Counted from the first letter of the stretch, positions 37,241-50,210 are shown. The stretch: 64,000 nucleotides of DNA from Cavia porcellus (GCF_034190915.1 NW_026947484.1:78625982-78689981), one strand, 5' to 3'. Notes: generated by a model not told the origin, from the letters alone. Translations and numbers: made by a program.

Positions 37241-37660
37241 CCTAAAACATGTTTAAATCCTCACTTCCAGGGTCTGTGAACTGAGCTTATTTGGAAAGAG
37301 GCTCTTAGATAATCAGGTTAAAATGAGGTTCTTAGAGTGAGCATTAGCCTGCTATGACTGTGTCCATATAAAAATAGGAAATTGGTGCACAGAGGCAGAC
37401 AGACACACAGCACTATGTATGAGAGCAGAGATCAGGGTGACACATGCAGGCCAAGGAGCAGTGATGATTTCCAGCAAACTACCACAAGCAAGGATAGAGT
37501 CCCCAAATACATCTTCCTTCACCACCCTAGAAGGAGCTGACCCTACCAAAATGGAGATAGCAGAATTCCAGCTCCAGAACTGATTTATAAATTTCTGTTG
37601 CCTAAGGCATCTAGTTGTGAAGACAAGGCTACCAGATGCCATCAGCACAAAACCGTAGGT
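37241..37660 (+). mobile_element. Ancient LTR-like repeat
   Basis: CTTATTTGGAAAGAGGCTCTTAGATAATCAGG, then GACTGTGTCCATATAAAAATAGG, GGCAGACAGACACAC and TTATAAATTTCTGTTGCCTAAGGC follow the layout of an old mammalian LTR. Confidence 0.6.
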
Positions 37661-38142
37661 TGAACCTCTCTAATGCCACTTCTTAGAAGCAAACATGACT
37701 CTGGACTACTTTATTGGGCCTCAGATCCTTTATCTGTCAAATGGGAAATTCCTCTACCTGTACATCTATACAAGTCATCCAGAGCCAAACACAGTGCCAA
37801 ATTATCCTGCTACAAATCATGTATTGCAATACCTGGATTATAGCTCTCACAAAAAAATAGCAGTGAAATTATGATTAGCAGAGATTATTAGCTTATCTCA
37901 AATTCCTTCGCCTTCTAAAGCATGCCACCCCTCACAAAGGAAACAGAGGGACCATGTTCCTGAAGTCAGTGAGGAGACAAAATGCTCTGAACAGGAAGAA
38001 AATTTTCAAATGGGAAGGAGAACTAGGGAGGGGGAGCGGAAAATGAAGAAAGGGAAAAGAAAAAAATGATGAGAAAAGAAGGCAAAAATGGGAAAATCCA
38101 TCTTCCCATTACCTATCCTTACCTCCTTCTTCCCCTCTTCTT

Positions 38143-38486
38143 TGTTGTAGTTTGTTTCAATGTCCCCCCAAAGTCTCATGCAGTCACGGAGGCAGTTGAG
38201 TCTGGCATTTGTGATTGGTTCTTTGTCTAGCACTGGGATGGCCGGCCGTGTGGCTGTTGTACCCACCCAGGGATGGGTAGCTGGCATACAATATAAGGGA
38301 GGGAAGGAGGCTTGATTTTTCTCTTTTGCTCTTTGGCTCTTGTTGCTTGTGGCTGTCATGAAAGGCTGCCCCTCATCCATACCAGCCTGCCTTGGAGCCA
38401 GCTAAGTATGGACTGGAACCTCCATAAACTATAAGCTTTGGGTGTCAGGTATTTTGTCTCGACAATGAGAGTAATTAACCAAGACA
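38143..38486 (+). mobile_element. Solo MaLR LTR, diverged relative of the 345-bp family
   Basis: 344 bp, bounded TGTTGTAG...CAAGACA. It shares GCATTTGTGATTGGTTC, CTGCCTTGGAGCCAGCTAAG and GTCAGGTATTTTGTCTC with the other copies but differs clearly between them. Flanks TTCTT and CTCTT agree at four of five bases. Confidence 0.75.
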
Positions 38487-38589
38487 CTCTTATCTAATTA
38501 CAAAACGTCCTCTTATTTTGTCATCTATTTTAGATTCAACAAATTAGGGAAAACACACATTTTGCTTCTGATCTGCTTTATTCTGCTTT

Positions 38590-39165
38590 ATGTTTAGTTT
38601 TACACTTTTTAAAATTAAAAAAAGACATGCAAAACATTTAAGGGTCTGCACTGTTTCACTCAACATGATGATCTCTAGATCCACATACTTTTCTGCAAAT
38701 GACAAAATTCCATTCTTCCATATGGCTAAATAATATTCTGTTCACATTATCTTTATCCATTTATCTGTTGATGGGAATCTAGGCTGGTTCCACATCTTGG
38801 CTCTTTGATATAAAATGGGCATGAAGATATTCTTACAATGTGCTGATATCAGTTGCTTCAGGTATATATGATATGGAATGGAATGAAATAACTGGACCAA
38901 ACGGTAGCTCCATTTGTAGTCCTTTTGAGGAAACTCCGTGTTGATTTCCATAACAGCTGTACCCTCCCACCAATAGTGTATAAAGGTTCCTTCCTTCCTC
39001 CACTCTCCAACCCAGCAACTTCGCATCCTCACCAGAATTTATACTATATACTATTTATGTTCTTGGTAATATCTATTCTCACTGTGGTGAAAGTTCAACT
39101 TCATGTTGATTTTCATTTCAAATTTTGTATTTTGCTAATGGCTAGACATATTTCTATTGTTTTAA
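38590..39165 (-). mobile_element. Antisense L1 3' fragment
   Basis: Reverse of the L1 ORF2 end and 3' region: TTTATCCATTTATCTGTTGATGG, CTTTTGAGGAAACTCC and ACCCTCCCACCAATAGTGTA occur in reverse L1 order. Truncated and diverged. Confidence 0.85.
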
Positions 39166-39169
39166 AATA

Positions 39170-39570
39170 AATTGCAACAAACATAAACATTTAAAACAAT
39201 AATCACTTATTATCTGTTATCTCAAAGTTTGGAAGATCTGAAATCAAAAGGGTTTGGTTGGGGTCTCTGGTCGGGGTCAGTCAGACCAGGGTCTTCCTGG
39301 AGATTTCTAGCTTTTTCAGATTGCTGGAAAAACTCATTTCTTTTCTTTTATAGGACTAAAATTCCCTTCCTCTTGCTCCCTTTGAGGAAGGAGGGTAGTT
39401 CCTCTCAGCTCCTAAAGGCCACTTGCTGGTCCTTCCATAGGCCTACCCAAGTCTTCAGTGGAAAACTGCTATCACCTCAAGTCTTTCTGATACTTCAAGT
39501 ATTTCTGACATTTGCCACTGACTGCTCTTAGAAGGCCCTTGGAATTACATTAAACCTACCTTGATAACCT
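39170..39570 (-). mobile_element. Possible antisense ancient LTR
   Basis: CTTATTATCTGTTATCTCAAAGTTTGGAAG recalls the reversed 3' end of an old LTR. Weak. Confidence 0.3.
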
Positions 39571-40830
39571 CTCTGGGCCATGGGTAAAACAAAACTTACA
39601 CATAACATTTGTTAAAGAGAAGAAACATTTTATTCAAGGATAATCTATTAAGAGTAGAATGCAGTCTTACTATGATAGGGTTTTTGCAGCAGGGGTGAGA
39701 GATTTAGCTCAAATATGAATACAAGGAAAACTGGAAATTTATATCAAGAAACAATGGGTGGAAAATTACTAAGAGGAAATATCAGGATTATGGGGGAATT
39801 TTGGTTAAATCAATCTAACAGAATTCTTTCTTAAGCCTGATCAATATAGTCAGACATCACCTGAGAAATGATGGGAAAGAAGAATTTGGTCATATATCAA
39901 GGTCAAATATTTGATCAAGTAGGAGAGTCTGGCCAAACTAACTTATCAGTATTCTTGCTTAAATTGGGCTTTCAGAGGATATATGCCCAGAGTTGAGGCC
40001 TATTTGAACTCACAAGAGCTCACTAGGGTTTGACCAAAGAAAGACTTTGCCACAAATGATATAACCTAACTCCAGAAGCATTACCAAGAGGTGAAGGTCA
40101 TATGACCACCTTAAAATTCTGCTTGCCACATGCCGTTCTCTCTCTAGATCTACCAGTGAGTGGAGGAGTAACTCTGAACAACTCCCTTTTTCTTTCTGGG
40201 CCACAAATCCCTGCAAAATTCAAATAGTCTATTCTCTTCCTTATGATCAAATCAGATCTTCCTAAGCTTCATAGTGTGTATCCTCTTCGATGGTTACAAA
40301 GAAACCTTTGCTCACAGAGGAGTCGTACAACCTAAATACAGGGTTAATCAACTCTCAGTGAAAATTAAATAATCCTTCAACTTTAAAAATACTGATAGCC
40401 TCCTCAGGCAGGAAGGAACAGGAAAACATTCCCGTCTATGTGTGAGAACCTATCCAGAGACTAAAACAAAATATTCCAGTATTTTGTTTGCATTAAAAGT
40501 CTTCCAAAGGTGGGAAGGAAAGGGCTTAAGGAGCAGCAGCTGGACCCAAGTGTGCATTGTAGCATAAGGCATTTCATCAAATCACAATTTCAGTTCTGTA
40601 AGTTTGCTTCTTGTGGTGATTCTAGGTTTGAGCTGAGGAGACAAGTCAATAGGCACATTTCTATAAGGGTAAAAGAGTGTTCCAGATAAGAACCTCTCAA
40701 GCATGTCTGTCTGCCTCCAAACTTCAAATATACTCTTTATCTCCAAAACAATGGATGGAATTATTTAAAAAAAAAAAAACTTAAGTATAGCTTAAGTTTA
40801 ACCATAGCTTCAGTATAAACCAAAACTTAA
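39571..40830. other. Gene-free stretch
   Basis: No gene or clear repeat. An A run at 40769-40780 is followed by a small set of repeated AACTTAAGTATAGCT words at 40780-40838. Confidence 0.4.
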
Positions 40831-40834
40831 GTAT

Positions 40835-42309
40835 AGCTCTTTGTCTTTAAGAGAAATGGATGACCTGAAAAAAATTCAGCTTTTCCAAGATCCAGAATCC
40901 AGACACTTGAGAATAATAGCTTGGCAAAGAAACAGAGAAGTAAATCTCTGGGAATTGAAAAGCACTGAAAGGAAAATTAGAAGCTACAGAGAAGTTGGAA
41001 AGAAAACCCACAATGTAGAAAATGGACTCTATCCCCAGCTTGCAACTCATGGAGAGGAGCACCAGAAACAAGGTGAGCACTCAGGAGTGGGAACCCCAGG
41101 GGGAAATGGTGATATAGTCCACAGCTGTGGTGAGCTGCAAAAGCAGTGTGGGGCATTTCTCTAAGGGGACTCTTTCCACATACCAGGCCACAGCAAGAGT
41201 AGAATTCCAGCACGGACTCCCACTAATATCACCAGAGTGCTTGATCAGGCACCACTTCAAAAAGGAGTTGATTATTTAAATCTGGGTCTCAGGACCCAGA
41301 CAACTAAAAAGCAAGTTCACTTCAGAGATCCTAGTGTTTCCCTCCCACAGTGACTGAGAAGAGACCGCAGTGGAGAGTATATAGGCTAGAAAGAGATCCC
41401 CTCAAATGTGTAGGCTAAGGCCACGAAACACATAGGCCTGCCACACCACAGTGAGACACCAGCCACAACTTGAATTGTGTTCAAGTTGGGTCTCAGATTG
41501 CTGCATTAACTACTGAACCCTTGCCCTGCTGCCTACATCAGCACCTGAGGTCTGATTGCCTTCTCTACCTACCAATGTGAGCAAGGACAAATCTCAGCAT
41601 GAACATTGCCACAGCCTTGGGTCAACAAAGGGGTCAGTGGAATACAAGTTTGCCTTTCAAACTCACAGGCCTTAAGGCAAGGCAAACTACGATTTGTTAA
41701 ACTCCAAAACTATGGATCCTGGAAAGAAACCACTCATTCAAATATAGAGAGAAACATTTTTTCCTGTTTTTGAACTCTTTTACTTTTTCTTTTTTCTCAC
41801 TTCATTGGAGTTTGGGGGATTTCCTTCATCTTCCTTTCTTTGTTCTTTCTGTAACTCTCTTTCTTCTTTGATTTTTCCATTTAATTTTTATTCTCTATAT
41901 TGTTTCTTTTTCCTCTCATTTTTTCTTTTATGTTGCTCCTCATTTGTCTTTTTCCACTATAGTTATCTGATTCTGTAATATCCTTCCACTCCTCAAGGAG
42001 AACATTTGTCTCATTTTTATCTCCTGTCTCATCATCCATTGTTTAATTTTCAAATTTTTACTCTTGCAGGCTCCCATTTTCAGATTCCTATAACAGTGTA
42101 AGCCTGTGATGGTAAACCTTTCAGAGATGCCATAGGTTTTCTGCCACTGTTATAACCAGTAGACTTAATTAATATTTACATAATTAACTCATTACTGCTG
42201 TTGAATTGTTTGTAATCATTGGTGGAAGTATAGTTATCACATTTCGTACATGTTTGCTGCATGTCAATATTTGGTTACTCTTAGAACTTATACTATAAGT
42301 ATACATTCA
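40835..42309 (+). mobile_element. Probable 5' region of the large L1
   Basis: GC-richer segment at 41030-41700 with GGTGAGCTGCAAAAGCAGTG style sequence, then a pyrimidine-rich stretch at 41760-42050, as in a retroelement 5' region. L1 ORF1-like coding follows at 45140 once the inserted MaLR provirus is removed. Assignment rests on position more than on recognised sequence. Confidence 0.4.
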
Positions 42310-42314
42310 TTCTC

Positions 42315-42664
42315 TGTCATGGTTTATGTCTGTGGCCTCCAGACCTCATGCATTTGCACTGTGCACTTGTGATTGGTTCATTGTGAAGTGCTTGAATTGA
42401 TGGTGTCAGTGCTACACCCACAAAGAAGTGGAGCCAGGTTGTAATGTAATGGCAGGAAGAAGGGGTGTCTAGCTCTTTTCCTTGCCCAGTTTCTGCCTTG
42501 CTGTTTACAGCCACCATGAACTGCAGCCCTGCCATGCCACACTACCTTGGAGCCAACTGAATATGGACTGAAACTTTCAAAAACTGTAAGAAATAAACCT
42601 TTCCTTTCCCAACTTGGTGCATCAGGTATTTTGTCTCAGCAACAAGTAAAAAGTAACTAAGACA
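42315..42664 (+). repeat. 5' LTR of the MaLR provirus
   Basis: 350 bp, TGTCATGG...CTAAGACA. It contains GTAAGAAATAAACCTTTCC, the polyadenylation region near its end. Most similar to the LTRs at 25600 and 44149. Confidence 0.93.
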
Positions 42665-42711
42665 GAATTTGGTACCGAGATTGGGGTCATTTGCTGTGAC
42701 TATACCTCACC

Positions 42712-43452
42712 ATGTTTTTCGAGAGGCTTTGGAAATGGCTTGTGGGCAGGGTTTGGAAAGGTTCAGACATGTTGCCTGGATCCATAGAGATGGAGCAGCT
42801 TAGGCTGTTCTGTAGAGGAGATTCTGGTCAGAGCTCAGGAGACCAGAAGGCTGATAGAAAGCCTCATGGTAAAGACCAGGCTTGGGAGGTTTCTGCTGGG
42901 AAGGACTACATTGGTTGTTGGACTCCCCATGATGTGTGTTATGGCTTGGCAGAAAGTTTGTCTGCATTTTGCTCCTGCCCAGAGACTCTGCCTGAGACTG
43001 AGACAAAGAGTAACAGACTGATTAATATGGAAAAGGAAATTTCAAAGCAGTCAAATATTGAGGCTGTGGCATGGCTATTGTTGGGGGCTTTTAGCCAGCT
43101 TTATGCTGCAAATCAAGAGCAAAGAGCCCAGCCGGGTAATTTACAATACTGTGAGTTTAGCCAGAAGGAAAATTCTAGAAAAGCTATGGATTGTAAAGAC
43201 AGAGTTGAGACTTTGCTGAGGAGAAACAGAGAGATAAAAAAGATAGCTCCAGGCCATCCCAGGAAGCAGCGGATCTCCACCCTTTGCAGCCTCAAAACTG
43301 CAAAGGTGAAAGAATTTGCTCAGAAGAGAAACCTGCAGAGCACCATGCTCCAGATTAGCCATGGAGGCCACATGAGGTTCCAGAATGGTGATAACATACA
43401 GAAGCTTTTCTTCACAATCAGGTTCACAGGGCCTAAAGATCCAGGCAATTGA
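42712..43452 (+). pseudogene. 246-codon open frame in the MaLR internal region
   Basis: The longest open frame in the window after KCNV2. It begins MFFERLWKWL, is rich in Lys, Arg, Gln and Glu, and has no protease, zinc-knuckle or reverse-transcriptase motif, no signal peptide and no membrane segment. Its position just after the primer-binding site is where a gag-type gene would sit, but I cannot show gag homology. MaLR elements are normally non-coding passengers, so the frame may be chance or a remnant. No sequence evidence of function. Confidence 0.35.
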
Positions 43453-44148
43453 CCCCAACAGCCAAGAGACAGAAAAGCCTGGCTATTGCTCCAGATGGCA
43501 GCAAACCTTGGTGGCATCCACATGGTGCTGATTTTAGGTGCAAGAAAAATGCACAAATTTGGAGGGTAGGACAGCTTCCACTTCCATTGTAAAGGGCCTG
43601 GGAGGCCAAGCAGTGTGCCCCTGAAAGGGCAATTTGTAAAGATGTAAAGGTGAAGCCAAAGGTGCAGTGGAGACACCAGAAGTTTGGAAAAGCCAGGAAT
43701 GTGAGTGATCCAAGGAAAGCTGCAAAAAGTGAGCAGAGAGGATTTAAGAGAAAAGCAGCAGGAGCTGAAATCCCTCGAAGTGCCTTGGGGGTGGAATCAC
43801 CCAAGCCTTTTGGAGCTTGCAACTAGATTGCTTCAAATGCTGAGCATAAAACTCTAGGACTTAAGGTTTGTCTTGTTCAACTTACTTTGTTTCCAATGCT
43901 TTATATTCCCTTGTTTGTAACTTTTGGAATGGTAATGTTTATCTTGTGCCTTTACATTTCAGAAATGTTTCACCTTGTTTCATTTGTACAAGGGGTTACA
44001 GTTGAGAGTTTGCCATAGCTCTTGGAGGAGACTTGGGACTTGGACTTTTCAGCAATGCTGAAACTATTAGGACTTTGGCAACTCTTGGAGATGAACTAAA
44101 TGTCTTTTTATAAAGGATGCATATGAGTCCTGGGGGCCAGGGGTGGAA
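43453..44148 (+). other. 3' part of MaLR internal region
   Basis: Purine-rich non-coding sequence (43590-43800) followed by AT-rich DNA and the polypurine tract. Reverse open frames of up to 129 codons here come from that purine richness. Confidence 0.7.
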
Positions 44149-44492
44149 TGTCATGGTTTATGTTGGTGGCCCCCAGGCCTCATGCATTTGCATTGTGCAT
44201 TTGTGATTAGTTCATTGTCTTGTGCTTGGATTGGGGATGTGAGTAGTACACTGGCCTAGGGGTGGAACCAGGATGTAACGCAATGGCAGGAAGAAGGTGT
44301 GTCTTGCTCTTTTGCTGGTTTCTGCCTTACTTTTTACAGCCACCATGAACTGCATCCCAGCCATGCCAGCCTGTCTTGGAGCTAACTGAACTGGACTGAA
44401 ACCTCCAAAAACTGTAAGAAATAAACTTTTCCTTTCCCAACTTGGTGCATCAGTTATTTTGTCTCAGCAACCAGTAGAAAGTAACTAAGACA
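44149..44492 (+). repeat. 3' LTR of the MaLR provirus
   Basis: 344 bp, TGTCATGG...CTAAGACA. Differs from the 5' LTR by scattered substitutions and short indels. Confidence 0.93.
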
Positions 44493-44823
44493 TTCTCTAA
44501 GGTTAAATGTGTTACATTGTTGGTTCATATGGTATGTCAATATGTAGTTAGTCTTAAATGATAATACTGTTGCTGATAAACTTGATATTGCAAGGGTCAC
44601 ATAATTGTTACTATTAAAAAGTTTTCTCTGGACGCCAACACCCAGGTTACTTTTGTGACATGAACACTGCAGTCCCTCTAGGAGAATGAGGGCTGGACCA
44701 GTTACACTACATCAGCCCTCTCAAATTAATAGTGGTCTGATTGCAGAACAGAGTCAAAAGACTATTATTAGCCATCCCCTGAGTGCATCACTAAAACCAA
44801 AGAACTAAAGGAATCTCCATACA

Positions 44824-44871
44824 TGAAACAAAGTATCACACTTGACCTTAGCCAAAAGGCTGAGAAGCCAT
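44824..44871 (-). pseudogene. 5' fragment of U2 snRNA, antisense
   Basis: The reverse complement from 44871 downward reads ATGGCTTCTCAGCCTTTTGG then CTAAGGTCAAGTGTGATAC, which follows the first ~38-48 bases of U2 snRNA with a few substitutions. Fourteen bases (44847-44860) match exactly. Homology stops near U2 nucleotide 48; the branch-site region, Sm site and 3' stems are missing. Not a functional snRNA. Confidence 0.75.
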
Positions 44872-45832
44872 GCAAAAAACAAAGGATTTCAACTACAGGT
44901 GACCATAAACCAATGTACAAAACAAAATAGACATACAAATAAAAACTATAGAAAATTAAATGACAAGGCAACCATATACCTCTGAAAACTCTCAACTCCT
45001 CCAAATCTAATATTGAAGCATCAAGGGGGAAGAAAGCAGAAGATACACAACTGAATTATTTGGAAAAATAACAGAAGATATTTAAAAGCAAATCAATAAG
45101 GTGCTTTTCAGGTTCATAGGAGATATAAATAAATAGATAATGCATGCAATAAACAACAAGCTTTGGAAAGACACAAATAAAAACCTGGCTGACTTAAACA
45201 AAACTTTACAAAACATGAATGGCCAATTTAATGAAGAATTAAATTCCATTGAAAGAATACAAGTAGAAATCCAGGAGATTAAAAATTATATTGAATTCAT
45301 GGTAAGCAGAGACAACCAATGTGAAGACGGAATATTAGAATTAGGAGATAGGGATACTTTCAAAGATAATTTACATAGAGATACCTTAAAAACAATAAGA
45401 CAAGATGGAAAAGAAATCTAACATCTGCTAGATGATGCAAAGATTAATCACAGTAGTTATAATAAGTGAAAAGTCTGAAGACAGCACAAAAACATAAAAA
45501 ACCTATTTCTAGAAATAGAAGAAAACTTTCCAAACATAAAGAAATAAAAGACAAATTAATGAAGCATATAGAACCCCAAATAGCCAAAATAAGAAGAGAA
45601 CCTCTTCCTGTCACATCATAGTCAAAATCCCAAAAGTTCAACACAGAGACAAAATCTTAAGAGCTGTTACAGAAAATAATGAATCATGCACAGGAGTAGA
45701 CCCATTGGAATTACAACAGACTTGTCAACTGAAATCTTAAAGATGAAGAGAGCTAGGAATAAAGACTTTCAAGATAACAATTTCCAACACAAATTTATAT
45801 ATCCTACAAAACTTTCTTTTAAAATTGGTATT

Positions 45833-45965
45833 TGGGTAAGATGGTGCATGTATGTAATCCCAGGCCAAAGCAAGAAGATCACTGTGAGTTCAAGGCTGGG
45901 GGATAATAATGAGGCTGAACCACATAGCAAGACCCTGTCTCAATCAATACATACATACATATTCA
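45833..45965 (+). repeat. B1-like SINE inside the L1
   Basis: GGTAAGATGGTGCATGTATG, TGTAATCCCAGGCC, ATCACTGTGAGTTCAAGGC and AGCAAGACCCTGTCTCAA in B1 order, ending in an ATACATAC tail. Confidence 0.85.
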
Positions 45966-48900
45966 CAATAAAAATAAAGTAAAATTGATGAAGAAATGTT
46001 ATTTCCATGACAAAAAGCACCTCAAACAAGCACTGCAAAATTCTCAAGTATATCCTAGAAAAAGACAGTGAACTCAACAATGCTCCCCCCAAAAGAAACC
46101 CTACTAGCCTGAATACACCAAGCAGGGTGAACAGTTAAGCATAAATGAGAAAAAAGCTATGCGTGTTGGGTGGGGAGTCTGTAACAGGCAAATAATACAG
46201 TGAGAGGAATAAGTCAGTACTTACAATAATTCCCAGTGTGAATGGTTGCAGGGTCCCAATGAAAAGACACATTAGCAGGATGGATCAAGAAATAATATCC
46301 AAAGACATGCACAGTACACAAGAGACAAATTTAATCCAAAAAAGAAATACACAGATTAAAAATCAAAGGATGAAAAAAATATTCCATGCACTATGAACCT
46401 AAAAAAAAAAAAGGTATAGCTATCCATAATATCAAAGTTAATTCCAAATAAAAACTGATCATAGAAGCAAATAATGTCAGCATATATTTGTCAATGGAAT
46501 ATGTTTGTTATCTTTATAGGAAGAGACAAAAAATCATAGATGTATATGTACCAAACAATAGACATCCAACTTCATAAAGTAAACACTACTGGACATAAAA
46601 AAATCAGATCAACACCAAAACAACTATAATTGGGGACTTCAATACCCACTACCACAAATTGACAAAAGGTAGGCCAAAAATCTCAACCAAAAAAATCCAA
46701 GTTCAAACAGATAGATTTCAAATAGATACCTGTAGCTATGTCTTGTGTTATACAATTATAAGCACTTAGGAAATTGGGACAAATCTCTAACTGATCTTAC
46801 CAAAAAAGAAAAGAAAAGGCCAAATAAATTCAATTACAAATATAAAAGGCAAAATCACAATAAACTTTGCTAAAAGTTAGATTGTTAGTAACTTCTCCGA
46901 GAACCTGTTCTCTAAAGAAACGGAGAATTCAGAAGAAACAACAGACGCCTACTTTGGTATGAATGACCAAAGCTGATGCAAGAAGATATAAAAATCATGA
47001 ATAATCCATTAGATAGTGAGATGAAAGAAGAATTATTTTCTTCTTTTTTAACCTTTCAACTAAGAAAAGCCCAGGTCCTGATGGATTCACTGATGAATTC
47101 AGGAAAGTTCTACTACTACCATTCCTCAAACTATTTAATGAAATTGAAAGGAAATAAGTACACCCTATAAATGAGGTGTATATACAATGGAGGAATACTC
47201 TTCTCTAAAGAACAACAGGTTACAGCCATTTCTAGGAAAATGGATGCACTTTCAGACCATAATATTAAGTTAAGTAAATCAGATGGTTGACATTGCCATC
47301 ATTTCAAAATCAGAAAACAACCCAACCAAAAAAAGAGAACTTTAGCCTAAACTCTTCAATGAACATAGACCAAAAAAGTCTTTAACAATCCACTAGCAAG
47401 TATCATTCAACAAATCATCAAAAAAATCATACATTGTGCCCAGATAGGATTTATCCCAGGGTAGCAGGGATGATCCAACATAGACAAATGAACAGATGTG
47501 ATACATCACATTAACAGAAGCAAAGGACAAAAGTCGCATGCACAACTCAATTGAAGCAGAAAATGCCAGTGATAAAATTTAACATCCATTCATGATAAAA
47601 ACTGAAGAAAACAAACATAGAAGAACCATATCTCATCTGATAAAAGACATTTATGGCAAACCTACTCTCAAGATCATATTAAATATGGAAAAGCTGAAGA
47701 TTTTTCTATTTAAATTCAGAAGCAAGACAAGGATATTAACTACCATCATTATTGTTCAATATAATTCTTGAAACTATAGCCAGGAGAATCATCCCAGAGA
47801 AAGTAATAAAAAGGCGTATGTGTAATTAAGGAATAAGTCAACTTAACATTATTTGGAGACGACATGACCCTCTACATAGAAACCCCAAAAATTCCATCAA
47901 AAGACTCCTAGACATAATAACCAAATTCAGTAGCATAGAGGGATACAAAATTAACACAAAAACTCAGTAATATTCCTGCACCCCAATGATAAACTCATTG
48001 AGAAAGAAATTAGAGATAACACTTTTCACAATATCATTGAGAAAAATTAAACACAGGAATTAATACAACTATGGCAGGGAAAGACCCTTATAGCAAAAAT
48101 TACAGCACTCTAAAAAAGTAGAGATTGAAGAAGACATCATAAAATGGAAATACATCTATGGTTCATAGATAGGCAGAATCAATATAGTCAAAATGGTCAT
48201 ACTCCTGAAACTGTTAAGTAGATTTATTGAAATCTCAATTAAAACACTAATAGCACTCCTCACAAAACTACAGAAAACAATCCTAAAATTCATTTGGAAC
48301 CAGAAGAGACCTAGAATAGCAAAAGCAATCTTGGGCAATAAAGACAACGCACAGGGCAACACAATCTCCTTCAAGTTATACTACAAAGGTACAATGATGA
48401 AAACAAAACAATTAACACAAAAACAGACATGGTTTAATGGCATAGAATATAGGGTGCAGACACAACTCCAGGCACTGTCAGCTATCTGATCTTTGACCAA
48501 AGAGTCAAAAATGGATGCTGGGGGAGAAATAGCCTTTCTAATAATTGGTGATGGTAAACTGGTATCCATATTGCATAAGATTGAATTTAGATCTGTATCT
48601 CTCACCACATACTAAACTAAAATAAAAATGTATCAAAGATAAAACTATGAAAACAGAAACATTTGATGTACTAGACAATAAAACTCTTGAAGACATAGGC
48701 ATAGGCAAGAACTTCCTGAATAGAACCCCAATTTCACAAGAATTAACACTAAGCATCAACAAATTGCATCATCAGATTAAAAAGCTGCTGTACAAAAAAG
48801 GGAACCATCAGCAGAATGAACACACAATCTACAAAACAGGAAAATTTACTATTCTTCAGAGGACTAACATCTGGAATACACAAAGCAATCAAAAATTAGA

Positions 48901-50210
48901 TCCCAATATAAAAGACCCAATCACAAAATGGGTAACTAAATAGACACTCCACAGAAGAAAATACAAATGGCCAGTAAATACACAAAAAGACGTTCAACAT
49001 TTCTGATCATTAGAGAAATGCAAATTAAGACAACACAGATTCTGCCTTACTCCAGAAAGAATAGCTTTCATCAAAAAAAAAAAAAAAAAAAAACACTAGA
49101 TAACAAATGCAGCTGCAGCTGCAGGGGGGAAAGGATCACTTCTTCATTGTTGGTGGGAATGTAAACTAGTACAATCATTGTAAAAATCTGTATGGAGTTT
49201 CTTCAAAAAACTGAAACAAAATTCTAATTGGTCCAGCTATTGCCTTTCTAGGTATCTTTCTAAAAGAGTTAAAGACGTTATATTACAGTGACACATGCAT
49301 AACTATGTTTGTAGTAGCACACTTCAAAATATCTCAGTCTTGGGAGTAAATTAGGCATTCATCAGCAGATGTGTGAGTAAAGATAGTATTGTATTTATTC
49401 ATAATGAATTATTTCACTGCCATAAGGAAGAATAAACTTACATCATTTATAGGGAAATGGATACAACTTGAATTTATGTTAGGAGGAATAAATCAGACAC
49501 ACAAGTTGAAATCATGCATTGTTTCTCTTATATATGAAAACCCAAAATATAAACAAAGAGTAAAATAAAAGATAGACAATAAGAAATACTGAGATGGATC
49601 ATTTATATATGGGAAGGGAACTAGAGAAAGAGAAAGAGAGAGGGGAGGGGAAGAAGATAAAGAATTAAGATATGTTCACCAACTTTTCTCAGTTTGAAGC
49701 AGCTAGATGGAAACTATATCCCTTTGCCCCCGATTGCAGTTAGGAGTACTTCCTCAGAGGGGAAAATATTATAAATACCTAAAATACATAGAAATATAGT
49801 AGGCAGAAAGACAGGGCTGGGCCTTCAAGGGAGTTAGTGCAAATGATGGAAATCCATCAGGGCTGTGGCTGGAGGTGCATCTGAAGATTAAAGTCACAAT
49901 GGCTAATTTTACATACTACTCTCAGTGATAGACAGTAATTTGGAATTATTGGCATCACTCTTCTGTGATTTCCCATTATCTCATTGGGGGTGGGCCATCC
50001 TTTCCCACCTACTAAGACTAAGACCACTAAGACTAAGGCTGCCAAGACTAAAGACAAGGCCAAGATTACAGATTATCAACCAAAGTTAATGATGTCACTC
50101 TTGTACCCTTCCTACCATTAGATCAGTATTACCCTAGTGACTACACTTGCAGTCTTATTGGTTGATCATAACTTTGACCCACATTGTACTCACACCTGAT
50201 TTTGCTCTAT

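Larger units (their letters stand above)
42310..44497 (+). mobile_element. Complete two-LTR MaLR provirus with 5-bp TSD
   Basis: Two related LTRs (42315-42664 and 44149-44492) flank a 1484-bp internal region, and TTCTC is duplicated exactly at 42310-42314 and 44493-44497. Next to the 5' LTR, after GAAT, TTGGTACCGAGATTGGGG is placed like a primer-binding site of the ERVL/MaLR type. Before the 3' LTR, GGGGGCCAGGGGTGGAA is a fitting polypurine tract. No protease, polymerase or integrase region exists, as usual for MaLR. The LTRs differ at many positions (roughly 15% by eye), so it is not young. Confidence 0.93.
44498..49658 (+). mobile_element. Decayed near-complete L1 (ORF1 to ORF2 3' end)
   Basis: ORF1-like coiled-coil coding at 45140-45421 (KNLADLNKTLQNMNGQFNEE then ELNSIERIQVEIQEI). 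Endonuclease-region homology near 46270-46640, then RT: the catalytic block reads LFGDDMTLYI at 47846-47875, with FGDD in place of the usual FADD. The region 48193-48489 contains [16 protein letters not shown], typical of the ORF2 thumb side, and 48967-49050 has the SLLIIREMQIKT-type end. Many stops and frame breaks; dead. A B1 SINE (45833), a U2 fragment (44824) and a poly-A (49074-49093) lie inside. 47160-47340 looks like a foreign or rearranged L1 piece. Confidence 0.88.

Noticed and set aside
43433..43822. 129-codon reverse frame in the MaLR interior
   Set aside because: It is the pyrimidine-rich complement of a purine-rich non-coding tract.
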